A stretch of 44,621 nt of DNA from the NCBI GenBank assembly GCA_944363835.1, contig CALVVJ010000003.1:1-44621 (forward strand), given 5' to 3'. Numbering within the stretch: the stretch's first letter is position 1; the number at the start of each line of letters is the position of its first letter. The notes under the pieces are model-generated. The model was not told the origin of the DNA. It made no database searches and worked only from the letters and a program-made list of their open reading frames with translations. This document shows positions 16,485 through 24,932 of the stretch, one piece after another. Origin of the DNA: an uncultured Bacilli bacterium. Its GTDB lineage: Bacteria; Bacillota_I; Bacilli_A; RF39; UBA660. Made by a program: the position numbers and the translations under genes.

Positions 16485-17312
16485 CTAATTGCTCTCTTTT
16501 AAAATATTAGCAACTTTAGTAATAGCATTAATAGTGTCTTCAAAACTTACATTTTCAGTGTATTCTAACTTATTTTGATAGTTAGAATATACTTGTTTTA
16601 AAGCATTACTTTCTTTTAATAATTCTATTATTTCTTTAAACCTATTTATATTATATTCTGTATTTCTGTTATTAAATGTATTTTTTATTGCTTTAATTAA
16701 ATTTTCATTATTAATATTGTTTTCATTCATTAACATATAAAATCTTTAGCTCTAGTAGATGTTATATTTCTACTGATAATACTATTAAATTTTTCTGCAA
16801 TTACTGTTTCAACAGTATATGCCATAATATTTATTTTTTTATCTTCAAATATAGAATTGTATTGGTATTCTATTTCTCTTGGTGTAATAACATCTCCAGT
16901 TGTTATTTTGATAAAAAAGTTAGTTCTTATTTTATCAAAAGTACCTTTAACATTTATTCTAAAACCACCATATTCATCTTCTAATCTAATATCCTTAATA
17001 CTAACAATTTCAAAATTTACATTATCATTAATATCAATAGATAATATATTGCCAAAAATGTTTTTAATAGAATCTATATTTAATGGCAAACTTTTTAAAG
17101 TAGTATCCATATCTTTAGTAGTTCTTAAATCCTCACCAATAATAGATGAAAGTAAAACGCCACCCTTTAAAATAATATTATCTTTATATTTACTTTTTTC
17201 AAGCCTCATCAATACATGTTCAAAGAAAAACATTTGATGTAAATGATGTGATAAATTATTATTTCCTTTTGATTTTTTTCTTAATAATATTATTTAATTT
17301 ATCTGAATTCAC
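16485..17312 (-). pseudogene. AbiEii/AbiGii-type nucleotidyltransferase toxin with two frameshifts
   Basis: A GTG at 17312 directly follows the abiEi stop and opens VNSDKLNNIIKKK. The frame shifts in a run of seven A near 17273-17279, after which GNNNLSHHLHQMFFFEHVLMR continues the toxin. Next come the nucleotidyltransferase core (NIILKGGVLLSSI, TTKDMDTTL with the D-x-D-type metal site) and VETVIAEKFNSIISR. A second frameshift in a T-run near 16737 splits TRAKDF from YMLMNENNINNENL and the C-terminal helices. The original protein would have been about 275 residues. In the AbiE system this enzyme modifies nucleic acid (GTP-dependent) and is opposed by AbiEi. Both lesions are one-base indels in homopolymers. 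Confidence 0.8.
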
Positions 17313-17906
17313 CTATAACAAAACCTCCATTAATTCGACAACCTGATCCTCTACATTCAATTTTTGAGCATATTTAATCAATTTTAAAATATCCTTATTC
17401 TTATTTTTAGCATATTCCTTTAATGCTTTAGAATAAATTTCTTTATCCACGTGATTTTTATCTCGAATAATATCGCAGATAGTTCTTTCTAAATCATAAC
17501 ATTTAACAGTTAAATCGTTAATAGTTTTAATGTCAATCATTCCAATAGGAAAAATATCATCTTTAACATATCGTAATGTAACGTTTTTATTGTTTAATAA
17601 ATTACCATTATAATTATATGGAACTGTAATATCATAAACCAACGGAATTCTATCAGACATATTATGTAAGTATAAAGCAGTAGCATGAGAAAAACACATA
17701 CGATTACTACTTTTAGATAAAATATAAAAATCATCAATTGGATAGTTCGGCAATTTATAAATTCCATTACCCACTCTCTCTATCTTCTTGTCATTTACTA
17801 AATTACTTAAAAAAGTACTATTAACTCCTAAATTTTCTGCTTCTTTATTAGTAATATAACCATTATTACTTTTAGCATAATCTAAAATTTTAACATAATT
17901 ATCCAT
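17313..17906 (-). CDS. AbiEi-type antitoxin (type IV TA) with winged-helix N-terminus
   Basis: 197 residues from the ATG at 17906, which lies 10 nt after AAAGGA; an ATG three codons earlier abuts the site too closely. The N-terminus (NYVKILDYAKSNNGYITNKEAENLGVNSTFLSNLV) is the winged helix of AbiEi, followed by KKIERVGNGIYKLP. The C-terminal domain includes SHATALYLHNMSDRIP and YDLERTICDIIRD, which are characteristic. It represses its own operon and counteracts the nucleotidyltransferase toxin, encoded directly downstream and frameshifted here. A promoter with an overlapping palindrome precedes it. Confidence 0.9.
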   Translation of the reverse strand: MDNYVKILDYAKSNNGYITNKEAENLGVNSTFLSNLVNDKKIERVGNGIYKLPNYPIDDFYILSKSSNRMCFSHATALYLHNMSDRIPLVYDITVPYNYNGNLLNNKNVTLRYVKDDIFPIGMIDIKTINDLTVKCYDLERTICDIIRDKNHVDKEIYSKALKEYAKNKNKDILKLIKYAQKLNVEDQVVELMEVLL

Positions 17907-17923
17907 AAACTTCATTTCCTTTT

Positions 17924-17960
17924 ACGAGGAAATTATACTATTTTTCCTCGTGATTGTCAA
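17924..17960 (-). promoter_or_regulatory. abiEi promoter with overlapping palindromic operator
   Basis: TTGACA (17955-17960), 17-bp spacer, TATAAT (17932-17937): a perfect consensus promoter on the minus strand. The inverted repeat ACGAGGAAA / TTTCCTCGT (17924-17932 and 17943-17951, 10-bp centre) straddles the -10 box, as expected for negative autoregulation by AbiEi. Confidence 0.85.
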
Positions 17961-18037
17961 CTAAATTTACTGACAATAAAAATACTAGTATTGTAGTTTT
18001 ATCTAAGAATACTAGTATTACATATCATATCATTTAA

Positions 18038-19318
18038 TTAATTATCATACTCATCATCTTTAAAAGTAAACATATAATCTAAAATTTGCACTTCATCCCC
18101 AGGTTTAGCTCCTAATTTTTCTAATTCATCTTCAATGCCCATTCCCTTAAACTTACGAGCAAATCTAAGTGTGCCTTCATCTTCTTCAAATTTAGTCATT
18201 TTAAGTAAAGTTTCAATTTCTTTGCCACTTACTATCCAAATATTACCATCTCTTTTAATTTGGTATGGTTTTGTATCTTCAAATTTATATACTTTAAAAT
18301 CACTATTATCATATAATTTTACTTCGGGAATACTTTCTAATTCACTAGCCAAAGTTTCTATTAAATTATCTATTCCTATATTATCCATACAACTTATTTC
18401 CATTATTTCAGCATTTTTAAATTTATTTTTAAATCTTTTCAAATTCTCTTGAGCATCTGGTAAATCCATTTTATTAGCCACAATTACTTCTTTTTTATTT
18501 TTCAAAACATCATTATATTTTTTTATTTCATTTCTAATAACTTGATAATCTTCAATTGGGTCTCTTCCTTCACTAGCTCCCATATCTACTACATGAGCAA
18601 GTATTTTAGTACGCATAGCATGACGCAAAAACTCATGACCTAAACCAACACTAACGCTTGCTCCTTCAATTAATCCTGGCAAATCAGCCATAACAAAAGA
18701 TGAACCATTTTTAAGTTTTACTACTCCTAAATTTGGTGATAAAGTCGTAAAGTGATATGCAGCAATCTTAGGTTTAGCACTAGATATAATCGATAAAAGT
18801 GTCGACTTACCAACACTTGGCATTCCTACAAGTCCCACATCCGCTAAAACTTTTAATTCAAGTCTAACTGTTACTTCTTCTCCCGGTTCACCTTTTTCAC
18901 TAAACTTTGGTGCAGGCATATCATGAGTTGCAAAAGATTTATTTCCTTTACCTCCTCTACCACCACGAGCAACTACAACTTTCTCATCTTCTTCCGTTAA
19001 ATCTGCAATAACTTCATTAGTCATAGCATTATAAACCGTCGTTCCTGCTGGCACTTTAATAATTATATCCTCAGCATTTTTCCCATATTTATTTGATCCT
19101 TTACCATTTTCCCCCTTATCAGCTTTAATAATTTTTCTATAACTTAAATCAATTAAAGTTTTTAAATTCTTATCCACTTGAAAAACTATGCTAGCACCTC
19201 TGCCACCATTTCCGCCATCTGGTCCTCCCATTGGTACATATTTTTCTCTTCTAAAAGAAGTACAACCATCTCCCCCAGGACCAGCCATAAGTTTTATCGT
19301 AAGTTCATCAACAAACAT
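18038..19318 (-). CDS. obgE: GTPase ObgE/CgtA
   Basis: 426 residues from the ATG at 19318 (FVDELTIKLMAGPGGDGC), with AGGTGATT before it; the longer frame adds 18 unrelated residues. The glycine-rich Obg domain occupies about 1-155 (GGPDGGNGGRGASI, VARGGRGGKGN). The GTPase domain follows with G1 GMPSVGKST, G3 DLPGLIEG and G4 NKMD. A C-terminal OCT domain follows (about 340-420). It binds the large ribosomal subunit and links ribosome assembly to growth and stress. In Bacillus obg lies close after rpmA; here trmB, on the other strand, separates them. Confidence 0.97.
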   Translation of the reverse strand: MFVDELTIKLMAGPGGDGCTSFRREKYVPMGGPDGGNGGRGASIVFQVDKNLKTLIDLSYRKIIKADKGENGKGSNKYGKNAEDIIIKVPAGTTVYNAMTNEVIADLTEEDEKVVVARGGRGGKGNKSFATHDMPAPKFSEKGEPGEEVTVRLELKVLADVGLVGMPSVGKSTLLSIISSAKPKIAAYHFTTLSPNLGVVKLKNGSSFVMADLPGLIEGASVSVGLGHEFLRHAMRTKILAHVVDMGASEGRDPIEDYQVIRNEIKKYNDVLKNKKEVIVANKMDLPDAQENLKRFKNKFKNAEIMEISCMDNIGIDNLIETLASELESIPEVKLYDNSDFKVYKFEDTKPYQIKRDGNIWIVSGKEIETLLKMTKFEEDEGTLRFARKFKGMGIEDELEKLGAKPGDEVQILDYMFTFKDDEYDN

Positions 19319-19398
19319 AGTAATCACCTGTGTATATATTATCATAATCCCTTTTAAAAAACAATTACTCATGATATAATCATGATGGATGTGAGAAA

Positions 19399-20037
19399 AT
19401 GGAATATAATGTAATAAAAAATGCTAATGGTATTTTAAATAATAGCAAATATTATGTAAGTACACCTAATAAATATAAAGGAAAATGGAATGATTTTTTT
19501 GGTAACCATAACCCTATTTATTTAGAACTTGGAACAGGTCGTGGAGAATTCATCATTCAAATGGCTAAGAAATATCCCGAGTATAATTTTATTGGTTTAG
19601 AATTAAATGAATCGCAAATTGCCACCGCCGCCAAGAGATTGGAACGAGAAAATATAAAAAACTTAAAACTAATTAAAGATGATGCTCGAAATATTGCTAA
19701 TATTTTCGGCAAAGAAATAGATACAATTTATCTAACTTTCTCTGAACCATGGCCTAAAAAAAGAGATGAAAAAAATAGATTCACCCACGAATCATATTTA
19801 AAACTATACGATAGAATATTTAAAAAAGATAAACATATTATCCTAAAAACGGATAACAAAGGCCTATTTGCCTATTCTTTAGAAACATTATCTAACTACT
19901 GGTATGTATTTGATACTGTAAGCCTAGATTTACATAATGATGAACGAAACATTTCCAATATAATGACTGATTTTGAAATCCAATACTACAAAGAAAAAAG
20001 ACCAATTTATTATTTAGATGCTAGTTTTAAAAATTAA
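19399..20037 (+). CDS. trmB: tRNA (guanine-N7-)-methyltransferase TrmB
   Basis: 212 residues, the usual bacterial length. SAM-binding motif LELGTGRGEFI, then the motifs GLELNESQIATAAKR, DDARNI, and the family signature FSEPWPKKRDEKNRF. It methylates G46 in the variable loop of tRNAs. It is the only housekeeping gene on the plus strand here and is divergent from obgE; the short 80-bp gap must hold both promoters. A strong terminator follows. Confidence 0.96.
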   Translation: MEYNVIKNANGILNNSKYYVSTPNKYKGKWNDFFGNHNPIYLELGTGRGEFIIQMAKKYPEYNFIGLELNESQIATAAKRLERENIKNLKLIKDDARNIANIFGKEIDTIYLTFSEPWPKKRDEKNRFTHESYLKLYDRIFKKDKHIILKTDNKGLFAYSLETLSNYWYVFDTVSLDLHNDERNISNIMTDFEIQYYKEKRPIYYLDASFKN

Positions 20038-20042
20038 AGAAA

Positions 20043-20080
20043 AACACAACTATTTGAAAACTGAATAGTTGTGTTTTTAA
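20043..20080 (+). terminator. Terminator of trmB
   Basis: 12-bp stem AACACAACTATT / AATAGTTGTGTT followed by TTTT on the plus strand. It also faces the end of the convergent rpmA operon. Confidence 0.85.
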
Positions 20081-20142
20081 CAAGATTCTTACTCCAACAA
20101 TATCTTCGTTAATATCATTAGTAAAACCAAAATAAAAAGTGC

Positions 20143-20427
20143 TTACGCTTCGTAAACACTTACCTTTTTTCTATTTTTACCAGATCTTTCATATTTTACC
20201 ACACCAGCAACTTTTGCAAATAATGTGTGATCTTTACCCATTCCAACATTTGTACCAGGATAAATCTTAGTTCCTCTTTGACGATAAATAATTGATCCAG
20301 CACTTACAGTTTCGCCATCACTAGCCTTAGCACCTAATCTACGACCAGCAGAATCACGGCCATTTTTAGTAGAACCTTGAGCTTTAACATGGGCAAATAA
20401 TTGGATATTTAGCTTCATGAAATTCAT
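20143..20427 (-). CDS. rpmA: 50S ribosomal protein L27
   Basis: 94 residues. The core [19 protein letters not shown] and [10 protein letters not shown] are unmistakable L27. The N-terminal extension MKLNIQLFA before HVKAQ is the Firmicutes form that must be cleaved by the Prp protease, encoded by the adjacent overlapping gene, for L27 to enter active ribosomes. GGAGG is 7 nt before the first ATG; the ATG at codon 4 is an alternative. It is the last gene of rplU-prp-rpmA. Confidence 0.97.
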   Translation of the reverse strand: MNFMKLNIQLFAHVKAQGSTKNGRDSAGRRLGAKASDGETVSAGSIIYRQRGTKIYPGTNVGMGKDHTLFAKVAGVVKYERSGKNRKKVSVYEA

Positions 20428-20726
20428 CTGTCTTCCTCCTTTACTATTTTAATATTTTTATCATAAGTTTTTGCTAGCTCTTCTAGCATACAAATCATAT
20501 TTTCAATTATTAATCTAATAGCATCATCATTACTTTTAATATCGATTGTAAGCTTATCTTGTTCTTCTTTATATACTAAAGAATTACTATCAAATCTAAG
20601 ACAAGCATTAATACTCGTAATAACAATACAAGACACACTTGCACAAACAATATCTTTACCATAATCAGCATAATTAGCATGACCAGTTATAATGATTCGA
20701 TTACACTTAATATTAACTTTAATCAT
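20424..20726 (-). CDS. prp: Ribosomal-processing cysteine protease Prp
   Basis: 100 residues. It contains the catalytic His in [19 protein letters not shown] and the catalytic Cys in the same motif (GHA-x8-DIVCAxVS), the hallmark of the YsxB/Prp family. It removes the N-terminal extension of L27. Its ends overlap both neighbours (1 bp with rplU, 4 bp with rpmA), indicating coupled translation with its substrate. Confidence 0.95.
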   Translation of the reverse strand: MIKVNIKCNRIIITGHANYADYGKDIVCASVSCIVITSINACLRFDSNSLVYKEEQDKLTIDIKSNDDAIRLIIENMICMLEELAKTYDKNIKIVKEEDR

Positions 20727-21022
20727 TAACCAATCTTCTTTACTACTAACTTAGTGTATGGTTGACGATGTCCTTGAGTCTTACGATATTTTTTCTTAGG
20801 TCTGTACTTAAAAACTTTAATCTTCTTATTTTTTCCTTGTTTTTCTACAGTACAAACAACACTAACTTTATCTACATAAGGATTTCCTGCAACACCATTA
20901 GCAAATAAAACTTTATCAAATTTTACTTCACTGCCAACTTCAGCATCTAATTTTTCTACATAGATAACATCGCCTTCAGCAACATAATATTGTTTTCCAC
21001 CAGTTTCAAATATAGCTTTCAT
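20726..21022 (-). CDS. rplU: 50S ribosomal protein L21
   Basis: 98 residues from the ATG at 21022 ([17 protein letters not shown]), preceded by AAGGAGG; the 12 upstream residues in the longer frame come from the leader. The [19 protein letters not shown] segment is the RNA-binding loop of L21. It is the first gene of the rplU-prp-rpmA operon, behind a GC-richer leader. Confidence 0.97.
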   Translation of the reverse strand: MKAIFETGGKQYYVAEGDVIYVEKLDAEVGSEVKFDKVLFANGVAGNPYVDKVSVVCTVEKQGKNKKIKVFKYRPKKKYRKTQGHRQPYTKLVVKKIG

Positions 21023-21125
21023 TTCATACCTCCTTATCTTTCGAAGTCGCGCCCTCAAGGTACATACTTGTTTATAACCTTTTTAGTGCGGTTTTTTAAG
21101 AAACTACTTAAAAACATATCAATTA
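21023..21125 (-). promoter_or_regulatory. Putative L21 leader RNA
   Basis: About 100 nt between spoIVFB and rplU, GC-richer than its surroundings, containing AACCGCACTAAAAAGGTTAT and GTACCTTGAGGGCGCG. Structured leaders precede rplU in many Firmicutes and are thought to bind a product of the operon for feedback. The placement and character fit; I have not folded it fully. Confidence 0.5.
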
Positions 21126-21136
21126 TACCTAAATAT

Positions 21137-21895
21137 CTAGAACTTGTCAAATCTTTCTTTAAGTTTTTTCTCTTCTCCCACTATTTTTCCTTTTTCTTTA
21201 AAATATTGGTAAGTATCCAACTTTAATATATCTAAATTTCCTTCCCTAGTACTTATAAAATGAAACTCATATTTATTCAAATATCTTTCCAACAAAAATT
21301 TATTAAATATATAATTATAATTTTTATAAGCATAATAAGTTTTAACTATAAACAAAGATACAATCAAATAATTATTTAAAGAAAACCACCAGTTTCCCAA
21401 CAAATAAATGCCAATCCCTCCCCAAGAAATACCCAAATATAAAAAATAAGATATCTTAAATGAAAAAAATCTATTAAGAATAGCATTTAAAATTATACTA
21501 CCATCTAAAGGGATAATTGGTAACATATTAAATACCATAATACTTAAATTATATTTATAAATTAACGCTTTTGTTCCTATACTTAAAGGCAAAAGAAAAA
21601 CTACCATAAAAAGTATTATTTGTAATATAATACCTCCACTTGCTATTAGCACTTCCCTTAACACAGGAGTATTAATATCTTTACTAACTCTTGTAACTCC
21701 TCCAAAAGGATATAAAGTAATATCTAATATCGGAAAATGAAATAATTTAATAAACAAAACATGTCCTAATTCATGAATAATCACAATAAAAAAAATTACA
21801 AGGCCTGCCTTTAAATAACCGCACAATAATAAAATCAATAAAAAATAGATAGTTAAAAAATTAACTTTGATAATCTTCATACTTGATAAATTCAT
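21137..21895 (-). CDS. spoIVFB: SpoIVFB-like M50 site-2 metalloprotease
   Basis: 252 residues with several membrane segments. The zinc-binding motif HELGH is at about 41-45 inside a hydrophobic helix. The second metal ligand region is NMLPIIPLDGS, the N-P-x-D-G-type motif of site-2 proteases. In Bacillus SpoIVFB cleaves pro-sigma-K in the outer forespore membrane and is held by SpoIVFA. The preceding overlapping gene is SpoIVFA-like and rplU follows, exactly as in Bacillus. Whether this organism sporulates cannot be told; no sigma-K is in the window. An ATG at codon 6 is an alternative start. Confidence 0.85.
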   Translation of the reverse strand: MNLSSMKIIKVNFLTIYFLLILLLCGYLKAGLVIFFIVIIHELGHVLFIKLFHFPILDITLYPFGGVTRVSKDINTPVLREVLIASGGIILQIILFMVVFLLPLSIGTKALIYKYNLSIMVFNMLPIIPLDGSIILNAILNRFFSFKISYFLYLGISWGGIGIYLLGNWWFSLNNYLIVSLFIVKTYYAYKNYNYIFNKFLLERYLNKYEFHFISTREGNLDILKLDTYQYFKEKGKIVGEEKKLKERFDKF

Positions 21896-22460
21896 TGTCT
21901 TTCTTAATTACTAAATAAAGAAATTCATCCTTAATGCTACCAATAACTGTCCCTTCTTCAATATAATCATAAAGAGTAACTGAAACATTTTCTAAATTTC
22001 CATACCAAATATCTGCCCCATCGATACCTTGAATTATCACCGTATTTCCATACCCATCTTTTTCTCCCGAAAAAACAACTACCCCACTTGCTAAACTATT
22101 GACAAGAGCCTTGCTACTTACCGTAAGAACTTCGCCTTCTTGATAATCTTTTATTTCTTTATAAACTAACTTCCCACTCATTACCGTCTGGGTGTTATCA
22201 CTTTTAGGTAAAACCTCTCCAAATAATTCTTCATACCACCCTTTAATCTTTGTAAAAGGCAAAGACTCTGTTAAAACATATTCTTTATAAAGCAATAAAT
22301 TTTTATCGCTCATATTAGTAAATATCACACTAACTAAAAAGAAAATAATAGCTAACATAAATTTGGTTACATACTTACTAATTATTTTCTTTTTACTTAC
22401 ATCATTATTTTTATTAAAATCCTTCTTCTTCATTTTGTGCATTTTTAGATACTCATCCAT
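21861..22460 (-). CDS. spoIVFA: SpoIVFA-like membrane protein with a degenerate M23 domain
   Basis: 199 residues. A basic cytoplasmic N-terminus (about 1-33) is followed by one membrane helix (about 34-50) and an extracytoplasmic domain. The C-terminal GVVVFSGEKDGYGNTVIIQG...WYGNL follows the LytM/M23 fold, but the histidines needed for zinc are absent (YGNL instead of the usual YAHL), as in SpoIVFA, which scaffolds SpoIVFB. It overlaps spoIVFB by 35 bp. Assignment rests on this degenerate fold and on its place between mreD and spoIVFB. Confidence 0.8.
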   Translation of the reverse strand: MDEYLKMHKMKKKDFNKNNDVSKKKIISKYVTKFMLAIIFFLVSVIFTNMSDKNLLLYKEYVLTESLPFTKIKGWYEELFGEVLPKSDNTQTVMSGKLVYKEIKDYQEGEVLTVSSKALVNSLASGVVVFSGEKDGYGNTVIIQGIDGADIWYGNLENVSVTLYDYIEEGTVIGSIKDEFLYLVIKKDNEFIKYEDYQS

Positions 22461-22473
22461 AAAATCACCTGCT

Positions 22474-22851
22474 CTATTTTATGTCTAAAGCATCCTTTTT
22501 ATAACTAATCAAAATAAATATACTATTGATTATAATGACATTTAACACTTGCCAACCGATACATCCAAAAATTAGAAAACTAACTAAATAATAAAACAAA
22601 ATAATAAACAAACTCACTAAAAAATAAATATTAAAATTATGATAATTAAGTTTTATTATCTTCCTTCTTAAAATAAAGAATAATGTAATAAATATAGTAT
22701 TATAAAAATATATATGAAGTATCAAAAAATCCACTATCAAAGCCACACTTAAATTATAAATATAACTCTTAGAATTAATATTCAATAAAAAGAAATAAGA
22801 CATATAAGGCGTAAAACTATAGATTAAAATATCGAGTAAAAGATTAATCAT
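22474..22851 (-). CDS. mreD: Rod-shape-determining membrane protein MreD
   Basis: 125 residues, almost wholly hydrophobic with four or five predicted membrane helices, shorter than the usual 160-170. Sequence alone is weak, but its position directly after mreC (8-bp overlap) and before spoIVFA makes MreD the natural call. MreD links MreC and MreB to the elongation peptidoglycan machinery. Confidence 0.75.
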   Translation of the reverse strand: MINLLLDILIYSFTPYMSYFFLLNINSKSYIYNLSVALIVDFLILHIYFYNTIFITLFFILRRKIIKLNYHNFNIYFLVSLFIILFYYLVSFLIFGCIGWQVLNVIIINSIFILISYKKDALDIK

Positions 22852-23503
22852 TACTATCTACCACCAACACATAATTAATATCATCTAAATTCGCTCCTGG
22901 CTTTACTTCGACAATTTTTTCTATCTCCGTTGCATTGACATTTATCTTTGTAACTTCACCGACATATATATCCCCCGGCAAATTGCCAATCCCCGAAGTA
23001 TAAACTTTATCACCAATATTTATAACATCATATGTCTGCAAATTACTTACTACCAAAACACCATCTGCCATTTTCAAAATACCATAATTATCTCCAACTT
23101 TAACAGATATATTACTACTCTTATTCGTTATTAACCTAACTTCACTACTACTGGCCAAAGTATTATCTACTACCCCAATAAGTCCCATATCACTTATTAC
23201 TGCCATACCTTCCACAATACCATCTTCTTTTCCTTTATAGATCATTACAGTATTTTTAAATTCATAAATATTTCGTAAATATACTTTACTCATTATTAAA
23301 TTAAGACCATTATTTATTTTAAAATCATTTGCTTTAAGTAATTCCTTATAATCACTTTCTAAAATCTCACAATAATTATTATTAATAGTATCTATACTTA
23401 AATTATTATCAAACATACTTAAAAATCTATTTATACTAGAACTAAATAGAATAAGCAAAAAAATACCTAGTAATATAATATAATCCTTATATTTTTTTAT
23501 CAT
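22844..23503 (-). CDS. mreC: Cell shape protein MreC
   Basis: 219 residues, somewhat short for MreC. One N-terminal membrane helix (about 8-28), then a coiled-coil stretch, then the beta domain: VYLRNIYEFKNTVMIYKGKEDGIVEGMAVISDMGLIGVV is the MreC core, followed by GDKVYTSGIGNLPGDIYVGEV. It forms the periplasm-side scaffold of the elongasome. mreB, which usually precedes it, is not in the window; a SPOR-domain gene is there instead. Confidence 0.93.
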   Translation of the reverse strand: MIKKYKDYIILLGIFLLILFSSSINRFLSMFDNNLSIDTINNNYCEILESDYKELLKANDFKINNGLNLIMSKVYLRNIYEFKNTVMIYKGKEDGIVEGMAVISDMGLIGVVDNTLASSSEVRLITNKSSNISVKVGDNYGILKMADGVLVVSNLQTYDVINIGDKVYTSGIGNLPGDIYVGEVTKINVNATEIEKIVEVKPGANLDDINYVLVVDSND

Positions 23504-23510
23504 ATTTTTA

Positions 23511-23954
23511 TTATGTATAATACTCTAAAAATAATTCTAACATTGCCTTATTAATATTATTTATTACTTCTTCTTTATCAGTTTTAAGCATAACCGTTTC
23601 GTAATTTTCTAAAGATTTAATAAATTCCTCATTCATTTTTACCTTCTTTATATAATAATCTACCCCCTTATTAGTTAAAAAAGACTCTAATTTAACTTTA
23701 TTTTCTTCATGATAAGCAATACCCACCAAAACTCTATAATAATCTCCATCTTCATATATAATTGAACAATCAAAATTATTTTGATAATTTAAAGCATTAT
23801 CTTGATTTTTAAAAACTCCCACTTGAAATAGACTAACCTCGTAATTTTTATTAGTTAGAGCTATAACTTCCTTTGAAATATCTTTATAGAAAAAATAAGC
23901 AAATACCCCACCAATTATAATTGCCCCAATAACTACTTTTAAATACGTTTTCAT
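23511..23954 (-). CDS. SPOR-domain membrane protein, SpoIIB-like
   Basis: 147 residues from the ATG at 23954 (MKTYLKVVIGAIIIGGVFAYFFY), with GGTGAT before it. One membrane helix, then VSLFQVGVFKNQDNALNYQNN and YRVLVGIAYHEENKVKLESFL, the two halves of a SPOR (septal peptidoglycan-binding) domain, and a helical tail. In Bacillus the SPOR protein SpoIIB is encoded in the same neighbourhood upstream of mreBCD. The family call is firm; the SpoIIB equivalence is inferred from position. Confidence 0.75.
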   Translation of the reverse strand: MKTYLKVVIGAIIIGGVFAYFFYKDISKEVIALTNKNYEVSLFQVGVFKNQDNALNYQNNFDCSIIYEDGDYYRVLVGIAYHEENKVKLESFLTNKGVDYYIKKVKMNEEFIKSLENYETVMLKTDKEEVINNINKAMLELFLEYYT

Positions 23955-24047
23955 AATATCACCAAGAATACTATACAATAAATAATCTAAATATATTGTC
24001 AAACCACGTCGATACTGCTATAATACTCTAAAAAAGGAAGGAAATAT

Positions 24048-24725
24048 ATGCAAAATAACAATTTTTCAGATTTAAAAATATCTATAAATCATATAGATAA
24101 TCCCAAATATAAGGAACTTACTATCGGTTATCCCGATAAAAATCCTCACAATTACTATGAATTTCAAGGGTTATTTGACTATGAACTCCTTGACTCTTCT
24201 CATGTACTAATCAAAGAAATAGAAGACATGCATCATCGCACTTATCCTCGCTTGACAATATTTACGAGAATTCCTGAAGGGCATCGCATCGATTCATTTC
24301 CTATAATTGCTGAAATACCGAAAAGAAGTGCTGGTTTAAAGAGCATTAAAAAACTAATAATCCCAGGATTTCAAAGATATTTTATCTATTCTTATGAATT
24401 TGGCATAATTTGCTCTGCATGTTATGATGTCATAGTTTTCGATGAAGAAACTAAAACATTTGAAGTAACATATCGAAAAATGACGGAATATGGCGAAGTT
24501 AAACTCACAGGTACTCTCGATAGCGAAGGACACCTTATCGATGACACATTATATATGCCTGAAATTAGGTGCTCCTATCTAGTTGATGAACATAACTTAG
24601 ATAACTCGATTGAAAGATTAGTACCTAAAATTGAAAAAGATATTACAAAACATTTTCATAAACTAGAACAAAACGCTTATGCCGATTGGGAATATGCTTG
24701 TTATTTAAAACGCAAGAAAAAATAG
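24048..24725 (+). CDS. Hypothetical protein
   Basis: 225 residues with GGAAGG 7 nt before the ATG, so very likely expressed. No signal peptide or membrane span. Mixed alpha/beta composition with features such as PRLTIFTRIPEGHRIDSFPI and two close cysteines in GIICSACYDVIV; a lysine-rich end. No family recognised. It is flanked by divergent operons and has its own terminator, so it is a single-gene unit. Confidence 0.7.
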   Translation: MQNNNFSDLKISINHIDNPKYKELTIGYPDKNPHNYYEFQGLFDYELLDSSHVLIKEIEDMHHRTYPRLTIFTRIPEGHRIDSFPIIAEIPKRSAGLKSIKKLIIPGFQRYFIYSYEFGIICSACYDVIVFDEETKTFEVTYRKMTEYGEVKLTGTLDSEGHLIDDTLYMPEIRCSYLVDEHNLDNSIERLVPKIEKDITKHFHKLEQNAYADWEYACYLKRKKK

Positions 24726-24748
24726 TTTGAAATTCAAACTATTTTTTA
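24724..24748 (+). terminator. Terminator of the hypothetical gene at 24048-24725
   Basis: AATAGTTTGAA / TTCAAACTATT palindrome followed by a T-run on the plus strand. It overlaps the end of the convergent small gene. Confidence 0.8.
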
Positions 24749-24907
24749 GTTCATTTTTTTAGCAATCATGCTTTCTGCGCCATCCATAGCCTTAACCATC
24801 TTTTTACCAACAGTTGTCCGGGCATTTTTATTATTCATTAAATAAACACCTCCACCAACTAAAGCCAAAGCAGTAATAGCACCAGCTACTTTAAACATGT
24901 TTTTCAT
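24746..24907 (-). CDS. Small membrane-anchored protein, 53 residues
   Basis: It opens MKNMFKVAGAITALALVGGG and has a good ribosome binding site (GAGGTGA, 6 nt). A glycine/alanine-rich hydrophobic segment at about 5-25 is followed by a basic amphipathic tail (TTVGKKMVKAMDGAESMIAKKMN). The form resembles small YtxH-like or single-span envelope proteins, but I cannot name it. It lies 25 bp downstream of recD2 on the same strand and could be co-transcribed. Confidence 0.65.
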   Translation of the reverse strand: MKNMFKVAGAITALALVGGGVYLMNNKNARTTVGKKMVKAMDGAESMIAKKMN

Positions 24908-24932
24908 GAATTCACCTCTATCGTTATTATGG

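Noticed and set aside
21861..22460. Active M23 peptidoglycan endopeptidase
   Set aside because: The fold is recognisable but the zinc-binding histidines are missing, so a SpoIVFA-like scaffold is the better call.
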